A DNA stretch of 64,000 nt. It comes from Firmicutes bacterium UBA4845 (GTDB taxonomy: Bacteria; Bacillota; Clostridia; Tissierellales; Sedimentibacteraceae). Under the pieces are notes generated by a model that had not been told where the DNA came from, did no database searches, and saw nothing but the letters and a program-made list of their open reading frames with translations. How positions within the stretch are numbered: position 1 is the first letter of the stretch; every line of letters begins with the position of its first letter. Made by a program: the position numbers and the translations under genes. Below are positions 8,096-17,055 of this stretch, in pieces. The stretch lies in contig DHER01000089.1 of NCBI GenBank assembly GCA_002399975.1, positions 12,107 through 76,106 on the forward strand. Direction: 5' to 3'.

Positions 8096-11000
8096 CTAGT
8101 TCACAAAGTTCAGGACAAACCGCTGCATAATTGCCGCCACCTCGGCGCGGGTTGCGTTACCTCCCGAATCGAGCGTTGAAGCAGTACGGCCGATGATGAT
8201 TCCCTCAACATTTGCCCATTTCATAGCGTCCGCCGCCCAGCCGCTGATATCCGATGCGTCGGTGTATGATTCCAGGCTTGCTGTCTTTGTCACATCGTAA
8301 CCTTTGTGCTTTGCGTAATTGTACAGGATCACCGCCAGCTGCTCACGGGTAATGGGGTCGTTCGTCCCGAACAGCCCTTCGCCGTATCCGGTGACAATGC
8401 TGTTGGCGTTGGCCCATATAACGGCGTCGGTGTACCACTCGCCGTCCTCTACGTCCGTGAAGCTGTTCGTTCCCGTAACCGCGGGCTTACCCTCCAGACG
8501 GTACAGGACAGTCACCAGCATGGCACGCGTCATCGAAGTGTCCGGGCTGAATGCAGTATCACCCGTACCGATGAACAAGCCATTTTTCACAACAAACTCC
8601 ACAGCTTCATAAAACCAATCGCCGTCCTTGACGTCGGTGAATGGATTTTCCCAAACGCTCTCCTCCGCATAGCCGACTACATAACTGGAAAGGTGCGTGG
8701 TGGTAAAGGTTGCTAGTCCGGTTTCCTTGTCGTACTTACTGTCCACCTTCTCCAACTCACCATTATCGTTTAGATACCAGACAGTGACGCCCTCGGAGGT
8801 CTCACCGGTTTTCAGCGTGTAGGGCAGGGAGACAGTGACGCTCTTGCCGCCGAAACTGCCGATAGGCTTACCGCCGCTAAGGATGGAGATATCAAACACT
8901 GCGTTATCTCCCACGAGCTTCTGCTGTTCGGCTGTCAGGCTCTTGGCCTCAACGGACTCTACTGCGATGGTAATCGTATTTCCGGATGCCTGAGAGACTA
9001 CAGAGGCAAGGGCGTCGTTGGGGATGGTGACGCTGCCATTGGGCGTCACAATCTTGAGGTCAGCCTTTGTGTCGGAGGACATGGAGTCCAAGGAGGATTT
9101 CGGGATGTCCACCGTCACTTTCTTCGCCGTACCTGTGATCTCCGGAGCGATGACGATGGCCGTACCGCCGTTTTTCTTCACACCGGCGATGGCCTTGCTT
9201 AATTCATCTGCCGTGACGCTCACCGCCGCTATGCCGTCCTTTGCCGTAACCTTGGGCGCGATTGTCTCATACTTCGCTTCGGAAGCACCGCCGCCGGACG
9301 GAGGCGTATAGCTTCCCGAGGCCAGCGCTTTCAGCCACGAGTTGTAATAGGTGCCGTCGCCTAACGAGGGATAACCGGGTTCATCGAACCAGTCATGAAC
9401 CTCATACGAGTAATCATTGACATAGTGCCAGATTATAACCTCACCGTCACTCAGTACGTATTCGCGCAACCCGAGATTCGGGTGCGAGCCGTCGGAGCCG
9501 TTGTCTCTTTTGCCGACGGTGTACATCCAGCCGCTGCGCGGCCCGTTTGTGAACTCGGCCAAACCTTTTATTGAATCAACGTAGTTGTTCATTGACCTTA
9601 TGGTGTACGGTATGCCTGCCTCTTTCAGCGCTCTGTCGAAAAGCTCAAGCACTGTGGCGCCTTTGGCCATTTCGTATTCCGTCAGCCCTATCCATCTTAC
9701 GTATGACGCGCCCCTGTATAACGTGGATTTGTCGCCCAAGTCAATATCGCCATCTGACCTGGTCGAACCGATCAGCGCGAATTTAACGGATATCGTATCA
9801 CCGATTGGATCACCGGGGTCATATTTTCGGATGACAGAAACGGTAAATGCCGCGCTGGCTCCTCCGTATGTGACGGTTACGTCCTGATTGCCGACAATAT
9901 TGGGATCATAACCGCTGAACTCCGCATCTTTAAGATCAACTTCAACTTTATCGCCTGTGATGGTGTAAAGAGCGGTCAATTTCATGCCGGTTGTGTCTAA
10001 TTTTTCACCGACATAGTAGATGATTTTGTAGTCGCCGGATATTTTCAGAGCATATATCTTGGGTTCTGCAGACGGGTCATGAACTGGATAACCGCCTTGA
10101 CCCTGCATCCAATTTTTGAATGAACCATTATTTAACAGAGCCGTAACCGTACCGTCGGCGAATTCTTCGCTTAATTTCGGGATGAATGAATCTTCGTCCG
10201 GCTTCCAATCCTTTTCAGGAATTAATTGGTAGCCAATTCCCTCATAATTGTCATTTTCCAGGTAGTAGTTGTTTTCGTAAGTCAGTTTAAGAGGATCGTA
10301 GCAGCCAATTTCGCCCAGAATACCGCCGACACGAGCGTATTTTGTACCGGCGTCGGGATTAGTGTCCGTTATTGTGCCGTAGAAGTAATTGTCGCTTATA
10401 TGTGCATCATTCAACGCTCCGCGGAGACCGATCTCGCTGCCTGCTATCCCTCCTATACCGCCGCCCGCACCATAACCATTCGAGAAATATAATGGAGTAC
10501 TGTTTCCGATTATATCTGCGGCAACATAACAATTGCGGACAGTAACAGGCGGCGTGTTCGGCGCGCTGTCGGAAATATAGCCTGAGGCCAGAATACCACC
10601 GACGTTACCTCCCGTAGCCTCTATTGTTCCCAGGAACGCGCTGTTAACAATCTCACAATCACCCATCGACTGCCCTTTTTTGCCGGCCAGGCCTCCTACA
10701 TTTCTAACGCCATATACAGTCGCGTAACTGACACTGTTTTCTATACGCCCGTTCAAAGTGCCGACGAAAGAGCCGATATCACTTTGATCCTTGTCATAAC
10801 CCACAGTTACATTTTCTTGTATAATACAATTTTTTACGATAATGTCGTTTATTCCCGAGTTGAATCCGCCGTTGGCAAGTCCGGATCCACTGGTCTTGCT
10901 GCCGCTCAGCAGAGTTACATTTTCCATCGTTATGACATCAGGATCAGTGTACTGCTGATAGACGCCGTCCGTACCATAGTCGACAGTAACTTTATCAAGA

Positions 11001-14000
11001 AGCCCCGCTCCGTTAATTTCCTCGCCGTAAATATTCAGGTTCCTTACAACGGCGTCGCGGGTATATTCAAGCAGAGGCTTACCACCCTTTGGTACTGTCA
11101 GCGTATGACCGCCGCCATCGATTATTCCGCTGAAGGGCAGCAGATTGATTCCCTTTCCGCCATTGTCTTTGCCAATCGGTTCCCACTCCAAGGGCAGCGT
11201 AATATCATTATCAAATTTAAACACGGCTCCGGATAAAAAGTCGCCGCCAAGTACGTATTCGTCAATTTTTTTCAAATGATCGGCCGTTTCAATCAAATAT
11301 GGGTTATCTTCCGAGCCCTTGCCTTCAAACCCATCTAATCCGGTGCGTTCCTTAATAGTTATCTTAGCAAAGTCGCTTGCGACGCTGGTTCTGTTCGTTG
11401 GATCGTCGTTAGCGACAGCCGATGCAACACAGTAAAAATAGTGTTCTCCCGCCGCCAGTTTTTCAGTGACGGCATAATTAAAAACGGTTGCGGCAACATA
11501 GTTGCCGACAGCATCGTCCAGATTATAGCCTCCGCCGCTGATGGGAGCTGAATAGTTGGCGCTGTCAAGAAGTGTCGCTCCGTCGGCAGAGGGTTTCGTA
11601 TTGTAGTACCACTCAACTTCGACTTTTGCGAGACCACCCCTGACGATATTAGGGTCCGCTTCATAGGTTCCCGCCACCATTTGGATCGGGTCTATCTTTT
11701 CGCCTTGCAGATATTCAGTTTTGTATGGTGTTGGCTTACTGGAACCAGCAATGCTGTATATGCCCGGCTGATATACTATAACCGGCGCGTTAACTTTACC
11801 GAGATTTACAACGACCTTTGCAAAATCACTATTTACGTATGCACCTGTTTTTTTATCCGTCACGACGCACCGGTAATACCGCATTCCGCCAACTTCCGTC
11901 GGAGCCGTGAATGTCGGTCTGGTCTCACCGGTAATGTCATTAATATATTGCGAATCGGAAAGATGCCTTGCATACTGCCATTGATATGTTAAATCGTCGC
12001 TTTCCCCGGATATTTCAACCGACAGCACCGCGGCATCGCCCTTGTCATACGTTCCGCCTTCGGGATGCTTTATAATTTGCCAGTCGGCCGCTTCTGTTTC
12101 AGTGACTGTCAGCGTATAGTCGGATTTAACCGCCTCTGCGCCCTCACCGAATACTATGGAAAATGGTATTGTGATCGCACCCTGCTGATCTTTTTCGTAT
12201 TGCGCCAGCTCGATTTTAACTCCGTCATTTTTAAAGCTCGCGGACTCATCTTTATCTTTATAAAAAAATTTTACGCCTGTTATATACGGCAGCATATCGC
12301 CTTTCAGGGTTATACTTTCAGCCACGCCCGGCACAGTCGTATGATAGTTCTTGTTGAACGTTGTCTCGTTCACAGCCTGACCGTGGGGTTGCGGGGTAAT
12401 TGGCAGGCTTTTACCCTCTGCGGTAGCTGAGAGGATTCCAATAACCGGGACGAGGGTTATGTTAAATACATACTCGTCCCCCGTTTCTGGATTGCCCTTT
12501 TCGTGTACCCTGATCTTTAGTACATACCGTCCCGGATCCAGATCATCAAGAATACCATAATAGCCATACACCCCCTCTTTTTCTCCATACAAGTTAGCAA
12601 CCACGTCGAAAACAGCTTTTTTGTAGAAACTGGTAGTCTTTGGAGGGCGGATTACCGTCCCGTCCGGAGTTTCGACCGAACGCGTGATATTCAGGCTGTT
12701 TATATTTTCCTGGCTCGGGTTATCCAGTTCAACCGGCATATTGTAATACCCGCGAACAGAACTGAACCCGGATGATGTTAACGGCATCTCAACCTCGTAA
12801 GCAAACGCTTCCGGGTCATAATCATCAAAAACTATGTAATTATCCGCAATTGTTTTAATGGTGATGTTCTTTATATAACCGTCCGGCTCGTCCGTTTTTG
12901 CCTGCACGGTAACTTTCATCTCCACTTCTTCCGCGCCGGCCAGATTGAATTTGATTACAAATGCGCTATTTGTTTTCGCGTCGCCAATGTACGTTTTGAC
13001 GTCGTCCCAATCCGCAAGCCGCGCCGTGCCGTCACTTTCAAAGTAGGTCAGCGTAACGCCGGATGTGGCGTCGGTGATGCCGTCAGCCGCAACCGCACTG
13101 TAGCTCGGTTCCCATGCTTCCAGATCGGCAACTTTTACCGTCGCCGCGCTTTCCGCAGTTATTATGGGCTTCGCGGCAGAAGCCTCAGGTTTAACGGTAA
13201 GCGTATAATGGCCGTCCACGCCGGCGACGTTTTCACCGTTGTCGTTGCCCGCATAATCAAGAACAAACGGTATGATTAAACCGTCATCTTTTTTGTATTT
13301 TTCTTTATTATAGTTTGCAAGGTCCAGCATATAGGTAGTGTCAGTTTCACCCGCCGTAAATACACCGCTTCCGTTGTCGAATTTTAGTGTCGTATCGGCT
13401 TGCGTACAGGCTGGCGCTGTGATTGTTAATATCGCGCCGGGAGTCACGCTCGTAATTTCAAAGTTTGTCTCATACAGATCGAACTCAGTTTCCTTAGGAA
13501 CCTTTTGAGGATTGGCGTTAGCGGTGAGATCCACAAGGCTTCCGCCGTCTTTGTAATCGACGGTAAAGCTTTTCAGAGTGGCTCTGCGATAAAAGTTGAA
13601 AGTATACGTGTCCGAATTTTTTCTTGCTCGAATGTCATCCTGCAATCCAGTCCAAAAAACTATGCCGTAAGGCGTACCGTTCATTGGCGCCTTGTCTTTT
13701 AGTTTGAACTGTGCTCCTGGTGAAGTATATCCTTCCGCGGCAAATTTTTTTTCAGGTGTGAGTCGACCATCGTCTGTATCAGTGATCATTCCGTAAATTT
13801 CAGCATCTATAGATACGGCGGGTTCCGCGGCAAACTGTACAACCTGGCTGGCTTTGTCTTTTTCACTATCCGCGAACATGATATTATACTCTGTCGTTGC
13901 CTGATTAAATCCGAATTCTTCATAGGGCAGTTTATCGGAGAGTATGTACAGTTGGTCAGAGGTTGCAGGGGACCGCGCCATAGTAATTTTTTCAACATAC

Positions 14001-14578
14001 CCGTTCGGTGCTGCTCCGGACGCAGCCGTTGCGACTTTAGGCGCAACCGTTGCGGCTTTGGACCCAGCCGTAGCCGTAATCGACACGTTGTCCGTGCGTG
14101 TGGCCGTAATGACGACTTCTCCGGTCTTTCCGTCGTATGTATAGTCGGAATCCGCCGTCAGCGTGATTGCACCCATGGTCACGGCGATCGTTTCCGGCAG
14201 ACGGCAGGAAGCGGGGGCATCCGCCCTAAGCGAAAGCTTTGCGTAATATGGACCACTGTCCAATTCCGGAGGCGTGCCGGGAATGAGCTCCAGCTCGGCG
14301 TTTTCCGCCAGCATCACGGTATATTCCGCTGCCGCGGGCGCCATAGCAGCGCCCATTTCGGATGAGCTGCCTTCAATTTCACCCTCGCCGGTATCCAGCC
14401 GCGCCTCGTCCGTAATCGTCATGCCGCCAGATACGCCGGGTATGCTGATTTCCCCTGTGGCGCCGTGCTCCGCACTGGCGCCGGAGTTCCCTTCCTCCGC
14501 CCATGCCGCCGGCAGGAGGTTCAGCGCCATTAGGGCGCAGAGCAGCAGGGACAGGATTCGTTTCTTTTGTACCTTCAT
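8096..14578 (-). CDS. Giant S-layer-anchored surface protein with Ig-like, GLUG-like and DUF4430 domains
   Basis: This 2160-residue secreted protein begins with a signal peptide (KKRILSLLLCALMALNLLPA, cut near AWA-EE) and an Ala-rich segment. Cadherin-like beta-sandwich repeats fill about residues 200-820 and Ig-like domains about 830-1075 (TYQWQYA). Gly-rich GLUG-like repeats (GGLAGKKG, GGILGEIG) fill about 1180-1430. A bacterial Ig-3 domain is at about 1511-1593 and a DUF4430 domain at about 1598-1731. A generic pre-SLH stretch follows, and three SLH repeats end the protein (about 1979-2160: NPFTDVKDGDWFYEAV, SFTDVEDGEWYTDAV, SWAADAMKW-type). SLH repeats bind pyruvylated wall polymer. DUF4430 is related to the beta-grasp domain of cobalamin carriers. 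GC is near 50%, far above neighbours, pointing to transfer. ATG follows AAGGAAGG. The ligand is unknown. Confidence 0.88.
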   Translation of the reverse strand: MKVQKKRILSLLLCALMALNLLPAAWAEEGNSGASAEHGATGEISIPGVSGGMTITDEARLDTGEGEIEGSSSEMGAAMAPAAAEYTVMLAENAELELIPGTPPELDSGPYYAKLSLRADAPASCRLPETIAVTMGAITLTADSDYTYDGKTGEVVITATRTDNVSITATAGSKAATVAPKVATAASGAAPNGYVEKITMARSPATSDQLYILSDKLPYEEFGFNQATTEYNIMFADSEKDKASQVVQFAAEPAVSIDAEIYGMITDTDDGRLTPEKKFAAEGYTSPGAQFKLKDKAPMNGTPYGIVFWTGLQDDIRARKNSDTYTFNFYRRATLKSFTVDYKDGGSLVDLTANANPQKVPKETEFDLYETNFEITSVTPGAILTITAPACTQADTTLKFDNGSGVFTAGETDTTYMLDLANYNKEKYKKDDGLIIPFVLDYAGNDNGENVAGVDGHYTLTVKPEASAAKPIITAESAATVKVADLEAWEPSYSAVAADGITDATSGVTLTYFESDGTARLADWDDVKTYIGDAKTNSAFVIKFNLAGAEEVEMKVTVQAKTDEPDGYIKNITIKTIADNYIVFDDYDPEAFAYEVEMPLTSSGFSSVRGYYNMPVELDNPSQENINSLNITRSVETPDGTVIRPPKTTSFYKKAVFDVVANLYGEKEGVYGYYGILDDLDPGRYVLKIRVHEKGNPETGDEYVFNITLVPVIGILSATAEGKSLPITPQPHGQAVNETTFNKNYHTTVPGVAESITLKGDMLPYITGVKFFYKDKDESASFKNDGVKIELAQYEKDQQGAITIPFSIVFGEGAEAVKSDYTLTVTETEAADWQIIKHPEGGTYDKGDAAVLSVEISGESDDLTYQWQYARHLSDSQYINDITGETRPTFTAPTEVGGMRYYRCVVTDKKTGAYVNSDFAKVVVNLGKVNAPVIVYQPGIYSIAGSSKPTPYKTEYLQGEKIDPIQMVAGTYEADPNIVRGGLAKVEVEWYYNTKPSADGATLLDSANYSAPISGGGYNLDDAVGNYVAATVFNYAVTEKLAAGEHYFYCVASAVANDDPTNRTSVASDFAKITIKERTGLDGFEGKGSEDNPYLIETADHLKKIDEYVLGGDFLSGAVFKFDNDITLPLEWEPIGKDNGGKGINLLPFSGIIDGGGHTLTVPKGGKPLLEYTRDAVVRNLNIYGEEINGAGLLDKVTVDYGTDGVYQQYTDPDVITMENVTLLSGSKTSGSGLANGGFNSGINDIIVKNCIIQENVTVGYDKDQSDIGSFVGTLNGRIENSVSYATVYGVRNVGGLAGKKGQSMGDCEIVNSAFLGTIEATGGNVGGILASGYISDSAPNTPPVTVRNCYVAADIIGNSTPLYFSNGYGAGGGIGGIAGSEIGLRGALNDAHISDNYFYGTITDTNPDAGTKYARVGGILGEIGCYDPLKLTYENNYYLENDNYEGIGYQLIPEKDWKPDEDSFIPKLSEEFADGTVTALLNNGSFKNWMQGQGGYPVHDPSAEPKIYALKISGDYKIIYYVGEKLDTTGMKLTALYTITGDKVEVDLKDAEFSGYDPNIVGNQDVTVTYGGASAAFTVSVIRKYDPGDPIGDTISVKFALIGSTRSDGDIDLGDKSTLYRGASYVRWIGLTEYEMAKGATVLELFDRALKEAGIPYTIRSMNNYVDSIKGLAEFTNGPRSGWMYTVGKRDNGSDGSHPNLGLREYVLSDGEVIIWHYVNDYSYEVHDWFDEPGYPSLGDGTYYNSWLKALASGSYTPPSGGGASEAKYETIAPKVTAKDGIAAVSVTADELSKAIAGVKKNGGTAIVIAPEITGTAKKVTVDIPKSSLDSMSSDTKADLKIVTPNGSVTIPNDALASVVSQASGNTITIAVESVEAKSLTAEQQKLVGDNAVFDISILSGGKPIGSFGGKSVTVSLPYTLKTGETSEGVTVWYLNDNGELEKVDSKYDKETGLATFTTTHLSSYVVGYAEESVWENPFTDVKDGDWFYEAVEFVVKNGLFIGTGDTAFSPDTSMTRAMLVTVLYRLEGKPAVTGTNSFTDVEDGEWYTDAVIWANANSIVTGYGEGLFGTNDPITREQLAVILYNYAKHKGYDVTKTASLESYTDASDISGWAADAMKWANVEGIIIGRTASTLDSGGNATRAEVAAIMQRFVLNFVN

Positions 14579-14652
14579 TGCAATATTCCTTCCTTTCTTG
14601 TTATGAATTAAAATTTTGTCCTATATTAAAGTAATCAACTTATGTCGGCTTA

Positions 14653-14681
14653 ATTATATACATTATTAATGTATTTTTCAA
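14653..14681 (-). promoter_or_regulatory. Promoter of the surface-protein gene with an internal palindrome
   Basis: On the minus strand -35 TTGAAA (14676-14681) and -10 TATAAT (14653-14658) are exactly 17 bp apart. The spacer carries a perfect 15-bp palindrome, TACATTATTAATGTA (14659-14673, 7-bp arms around one base). A protein bound there would block the polymerase. The divergent XRE gene at 14812 is the obvious candidate ligand, by inference. Confidence 0.65.
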
Positions 14682-14811
14682 TATTTATTTCTGATATTTA
14701 TGTATATTTCATGTGTGCTTCCTTTCTTTTTAGTACAATTACATTATTACTTCAGTTTTGGGCACAAGGTACATAGCTGATGTTGCTTTATGCCATGAAA
14801 GGTGTCGCATT

Positions 14812-15123
14812 ATGATCGGTGAAAGACTTATATATTTGCGCAAAGAAAAAGGATTGACTCAAAAGAGGCTTTCCGAAATATTGTTTATTAATTACCGTAC
14901 TTACAGCGGGTATGAGCGCAATGAAATCGAGGCAAGTGATGATTTCAAGATTCAACTCGCAAAATTCTATAATGTAAGCGTTGATTATTTGCTCGGTATA
15001 ATAGATGAACCCCGCCCAATAAAAAACGGTGATGAGTACATAAGGCTGCCCAAGCCCCTGAGTGACGGTGATCGCAAGGAGCTCAAAAAGTATATCGACT
15101 ATCTCCTCAGTAAGAAATCCTGA
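14812..15123 (+). CDS. XRE-family (Cro/CI-type) transcriptional regulator
   Basis: The 103-residue protein opens with a classic HTH_3 domain (GERLIYLRKEKGLTQKRLSE, residues 3-22, through FYNVSVDYLLGI near residue 62). The hydrophilic C-terminal tail has no recognised ligand domain. I chose the ATG at 14812 because AAAGGTG lies 9 nt before it; an upstream in-frame TTG at 14758 has no such site. It is divergent from the giant surface-protein gene across 233 bp. A palindrome sits in that gene's promoter spacer, so local repression is the likely role. The gene shares the island's location and was probably acquired with it. Confidence 0.88.
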   Translation: MIGERLIYLRKEKGLTQKRLSEILFINYRTYSGYERNEIEASDDFKIQLAKFYNVSVDYLLGIIDEPRPIKNGDEYIRLPKPLSDGDRKELKKYIDYLLSKKS

Positions 15124-15275
15124 CGCATATACCCGAAATAAAAGGATGCTCCCCGAAGAGACAGCGGTGTTATATGTTTCCGGTATCCTTGACGTCTGTT
15201 CAACAATTATGCCGCTTCCGTTTCGGTAATCTAATAATTTTGCCGCGCGGTTGGCATGCGCCGCGATATTGCAAG

Positions 15276-15311
15276 CGGAGGCACAGGCAGCCAAAGCTGC
15301 CTGTGCCTCCG
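15276..15311. terminator. Strong hairpin between convergent genes
   Basis: A 16-bp perfect stem (15276-15291 with 15296-15311, arm CGGAGGCACAGGCAGC) and the loop CAAA lie between the XRE gene and the convergent DUF4430 gene, 15 bp from the latter's stop. No good T-run follows on either strand. It likely ends or protects both transcripts. Confidence 0.55.
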
Positions 15312-15326
15312 GCATTCTCTTTAGTT

Positions 15327-15959
15327 TTAGTATGAGAATACTTCTACCTTGACGCCATAGTCGAGGACGATATCGTCACCGGCGTATACGGGGGCCTCAT
15401 TCATGTAATACTGCCAGAAGTTATCCAATTCCGGATCATCTATCGGGTAACCGGGCGTCTCGCCGTTAACCTTATACGTCCAGTCATGACCAATGTACGC
15501 CATATACGGCCCGTCATTCGAATAACCGGTGCCGTTGCCCGCCCACAGGCCTAATCCCTCACTGTCAGCATACTTGGCGCGAAGCTTAGAGTCAGCCAAA
15601 TCAAGCCAGTCATCGCTGCCTAAATAGTCAGGAGCATAATATTCCCACTCAAACTCGGGGGCTTCATAAGGCTCCGATCCATAGCCATCAAGGGATATCA
15701 GGATCCAAGCAGCCGGGTTCTCAGGATCAGCATGAGACCACTCGGCTCTGTCTCCCACAGCGCTGTTGACCACCACATCATACACAGTATCCCCGTCATT
15801 AATACCCACTGTATATGTGACCGGGGACTGCCCTTCAACATCAAGTGTGAGCGTAACTGTACCGTTCTCCGCCGCAAACGCGTTCGAACTGAATGTTAAA
15901 ACCATAATCAATACGAGGAGAACAGATAACACTTTCTTAATATTTTTACTTTTTACCAT
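15327..15959 (-). CDS. Small secreted DUF4430 protein
   Basis: The 210-residue product has a clear signal peptide (KKVLSVLLVLIMVLTFSSNA, cut near AFA-AEN) and then a single DUF4430-type domain. The domain shows TVTLTLDVEGQSPVTYTV and INDGDTVYDVVVNSAVGD, the aromatic segment GYSNDGPYMAYIGHDWTYKV, and ends with the strand DIVLDYGVKVEVFSY. There is no lipobox, LPXTG or SLH anchor, so it would be released or held by partners. DUF4430 is a beta-grasp domain related to the C-terminal domain of transcobalamin/intrinsic factor. A cobalamin riboswitch lies upstream in the same direction, separated by about 575 bp. AAAGGA precedes the ATG. A corrinoid-binding role is inference. Confidence 0.8.
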   Translation of the reverse strand: MVKSKNIKKVLSVLLVLIMVLTFSSNAFAAENGTVTLTLDVEGQSPVTYTVGINDGDTVYDVVVNSAVGDRAEWSHADPENPAAWILISLDGYGSEPYEAPEFEWEYYAPDYLGSDDWLDLADSKLRAKYADSEGLGLWAGNGTGYSNDGPYMAYIGHDWTYKVNGETPGYPIDDPELDNFWQYYMNEAPVYAGDDIVLDYGVKVEVFSY

Positions 15960-16519
15960 TTTTTATTCCTTTCTGGTGCTTTTCACCTGTATTATTTATT
16001 TGCACCCGGCATCTTATACCGTATGTGCGCCCGGACGCTTTACGCACACCTGATTTATATGAACTTTTTTATCCTGATCGCTACTTCTCTGCATTTTCAT
16101 ATAAAACTGCTATTCCCTTTAGCCTTTTCCCAATATGCCGGGGAACGGCGCATACCGGAAAATCCACGTTAACGGCTACCGGCCCGCAAAGCCGCGGCAG
16201 TCTGAGCCTTCCGCCGGATTGGAAGCTGTATCTCAACGCAAATGATACATCCGGTATTTCCGGTATTGAATCAACTTACCGGACGCGTCTTTTAATGTTA
16301 ATGCTATAATGCTTGTCCGATTTTATGCTGCTTACGTTTTTCGTTATGTATTATGTATATTTCCGTTATGTTTTTAAGATAAGCAGATAGCCCAAATCTC
16401 CGATTTGGTGTCAGCCGCTTATCCAGAACGCATGTGAGGGGAAATAAAAAACGACCGCAACAATCAATTGATTGTCACAGCCGTATTCCTGCGATACTAT
16501 CCTGCCGCCTCGTTTTCAC
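15960..16519 (-). other. Long leader between the cobalamin riboswitch and the DUF4430 gene
   Basis: This 560-bp stretch has no recognisable gene on either strand, though GC stays high at 16120-16300 and several frames are open by chance. Near the riboswitch lies a two-tier dyad at about 16377-16422. Its outer arms are GATAAGC/GCTTATC and its inner arms CCAAATC-TCC-GATTTGG, a candidate expression platform or terminator. A perfect 14-bp palindrome, CAATCAATTGATTG, is at 16461-16474. The part at 16140-16310 may be the remains of a lost gene. Confidence 0.4.
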
Positions 16520-16534
16520 AAATCCATAGGAGGC

Positions 16535-16730
16535 CGATTCTTTGTAGGTCTTCTGACTTGCGTCTTGGCACATAAACCTGCCAATCAGGCTCTGCCTTCC
16601 CAGGTGGATTTCCCAGTGACTGACTTTCGTCAACGAGCATTGATTATGAACGCTTACAGCGGCGGTACCGTCGGGACTTTAACCCGATTCCCTTGTCCAT
16701 CCCCGCAGGATTTACAAACGCTGCGGAGCC
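16535..16730 (-). promoter_or_regulatory. Cobalamin (AdoCbl-type) riboswitch
   Basis: On the minus strand the element shows the expected order. CTGCGGGGA comes first, then GGGAATCGGGTTAAAGTCCC (16673-16692 area), GGTACCGCCGCTGTAAGCG, the CACTGGGAAATCCACC / TGGGAAGGC block, and a B12-box-like GTCAGAAGACCTAC at 16544-16557. These conserved blocks and their spacing identify the family. The next gene in the same direction is the secreted DUF4430 protein at 15959, so expression should fall when cobalamin is plentiful. The long gap leaves it possible that an original target gene has been lost. Confidence 0.88.
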
Positions 16731-16973
16731 ACAAAATTTATATTTAATTTTAATTAAAAAGGCTTAACGTATTAAATTTATTAATATGCTTTGTTAAATG
16801 TTATATCATGGTTAGAGTTTTGTCAATGGAGTTTTTCAATTATTTTTATCGTTTATTGTCGAAAAATAAATGATTTTAGCATTTACACCGATATTTTCTT
16901 ATTTTTACTTAAAATACCATATAACATCCCCTTTGTCAATCGCCGGTTTTCCGACAAATAACTTTACACGACG

Positions 16974-17036
16974 TTCCTGCTGCTGTGAATTTATTTTTGA
17001 TTGTGCCTGTTTTTCATCATCTGCCTCTTTTCTCAA
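16974..17036 (-). repeat. Island-flanking direct repeat, copy B
   Basis: This 63-bp segment is the partner of 7516-7578 (same orientation, about 83% identical, no gaps). Read on the minus strand it encodes LRKEADDEKQAQSKINSQQQ, the same transposase-tail sense as copy A but without A's stop codon. It lies directly downstream of the tRNA methyltransferase stop, marking the right edge of the high-GC island. Confidence 0.75.
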
Positions 17037-17055
17037 GGGAAGGTGCGGATTCACC

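Noticed and set aside
13952..14365. Long plus-strand frames opposite the giant surface-protein gene
   Set aside because: High GC and regular codon use of the sense gene create open antisense frames; their translations are Arg/Cys-rich and lack any motif.
14788..15315. 175-codon minus-strand frame across the XRE gene and the following hairpin
   Set aside because: It is antisense to a convincing HTH gene, has low-complexity sequence and no ribosome site; it is a shadow frame.
16025..16309. 94-codon plus-strand frame between the DUF4430 gene and the riboswitch
   Set aside because: No recognisable domain, no ribosome site; the opposite frames are equally open. Described only as possible gene debris.
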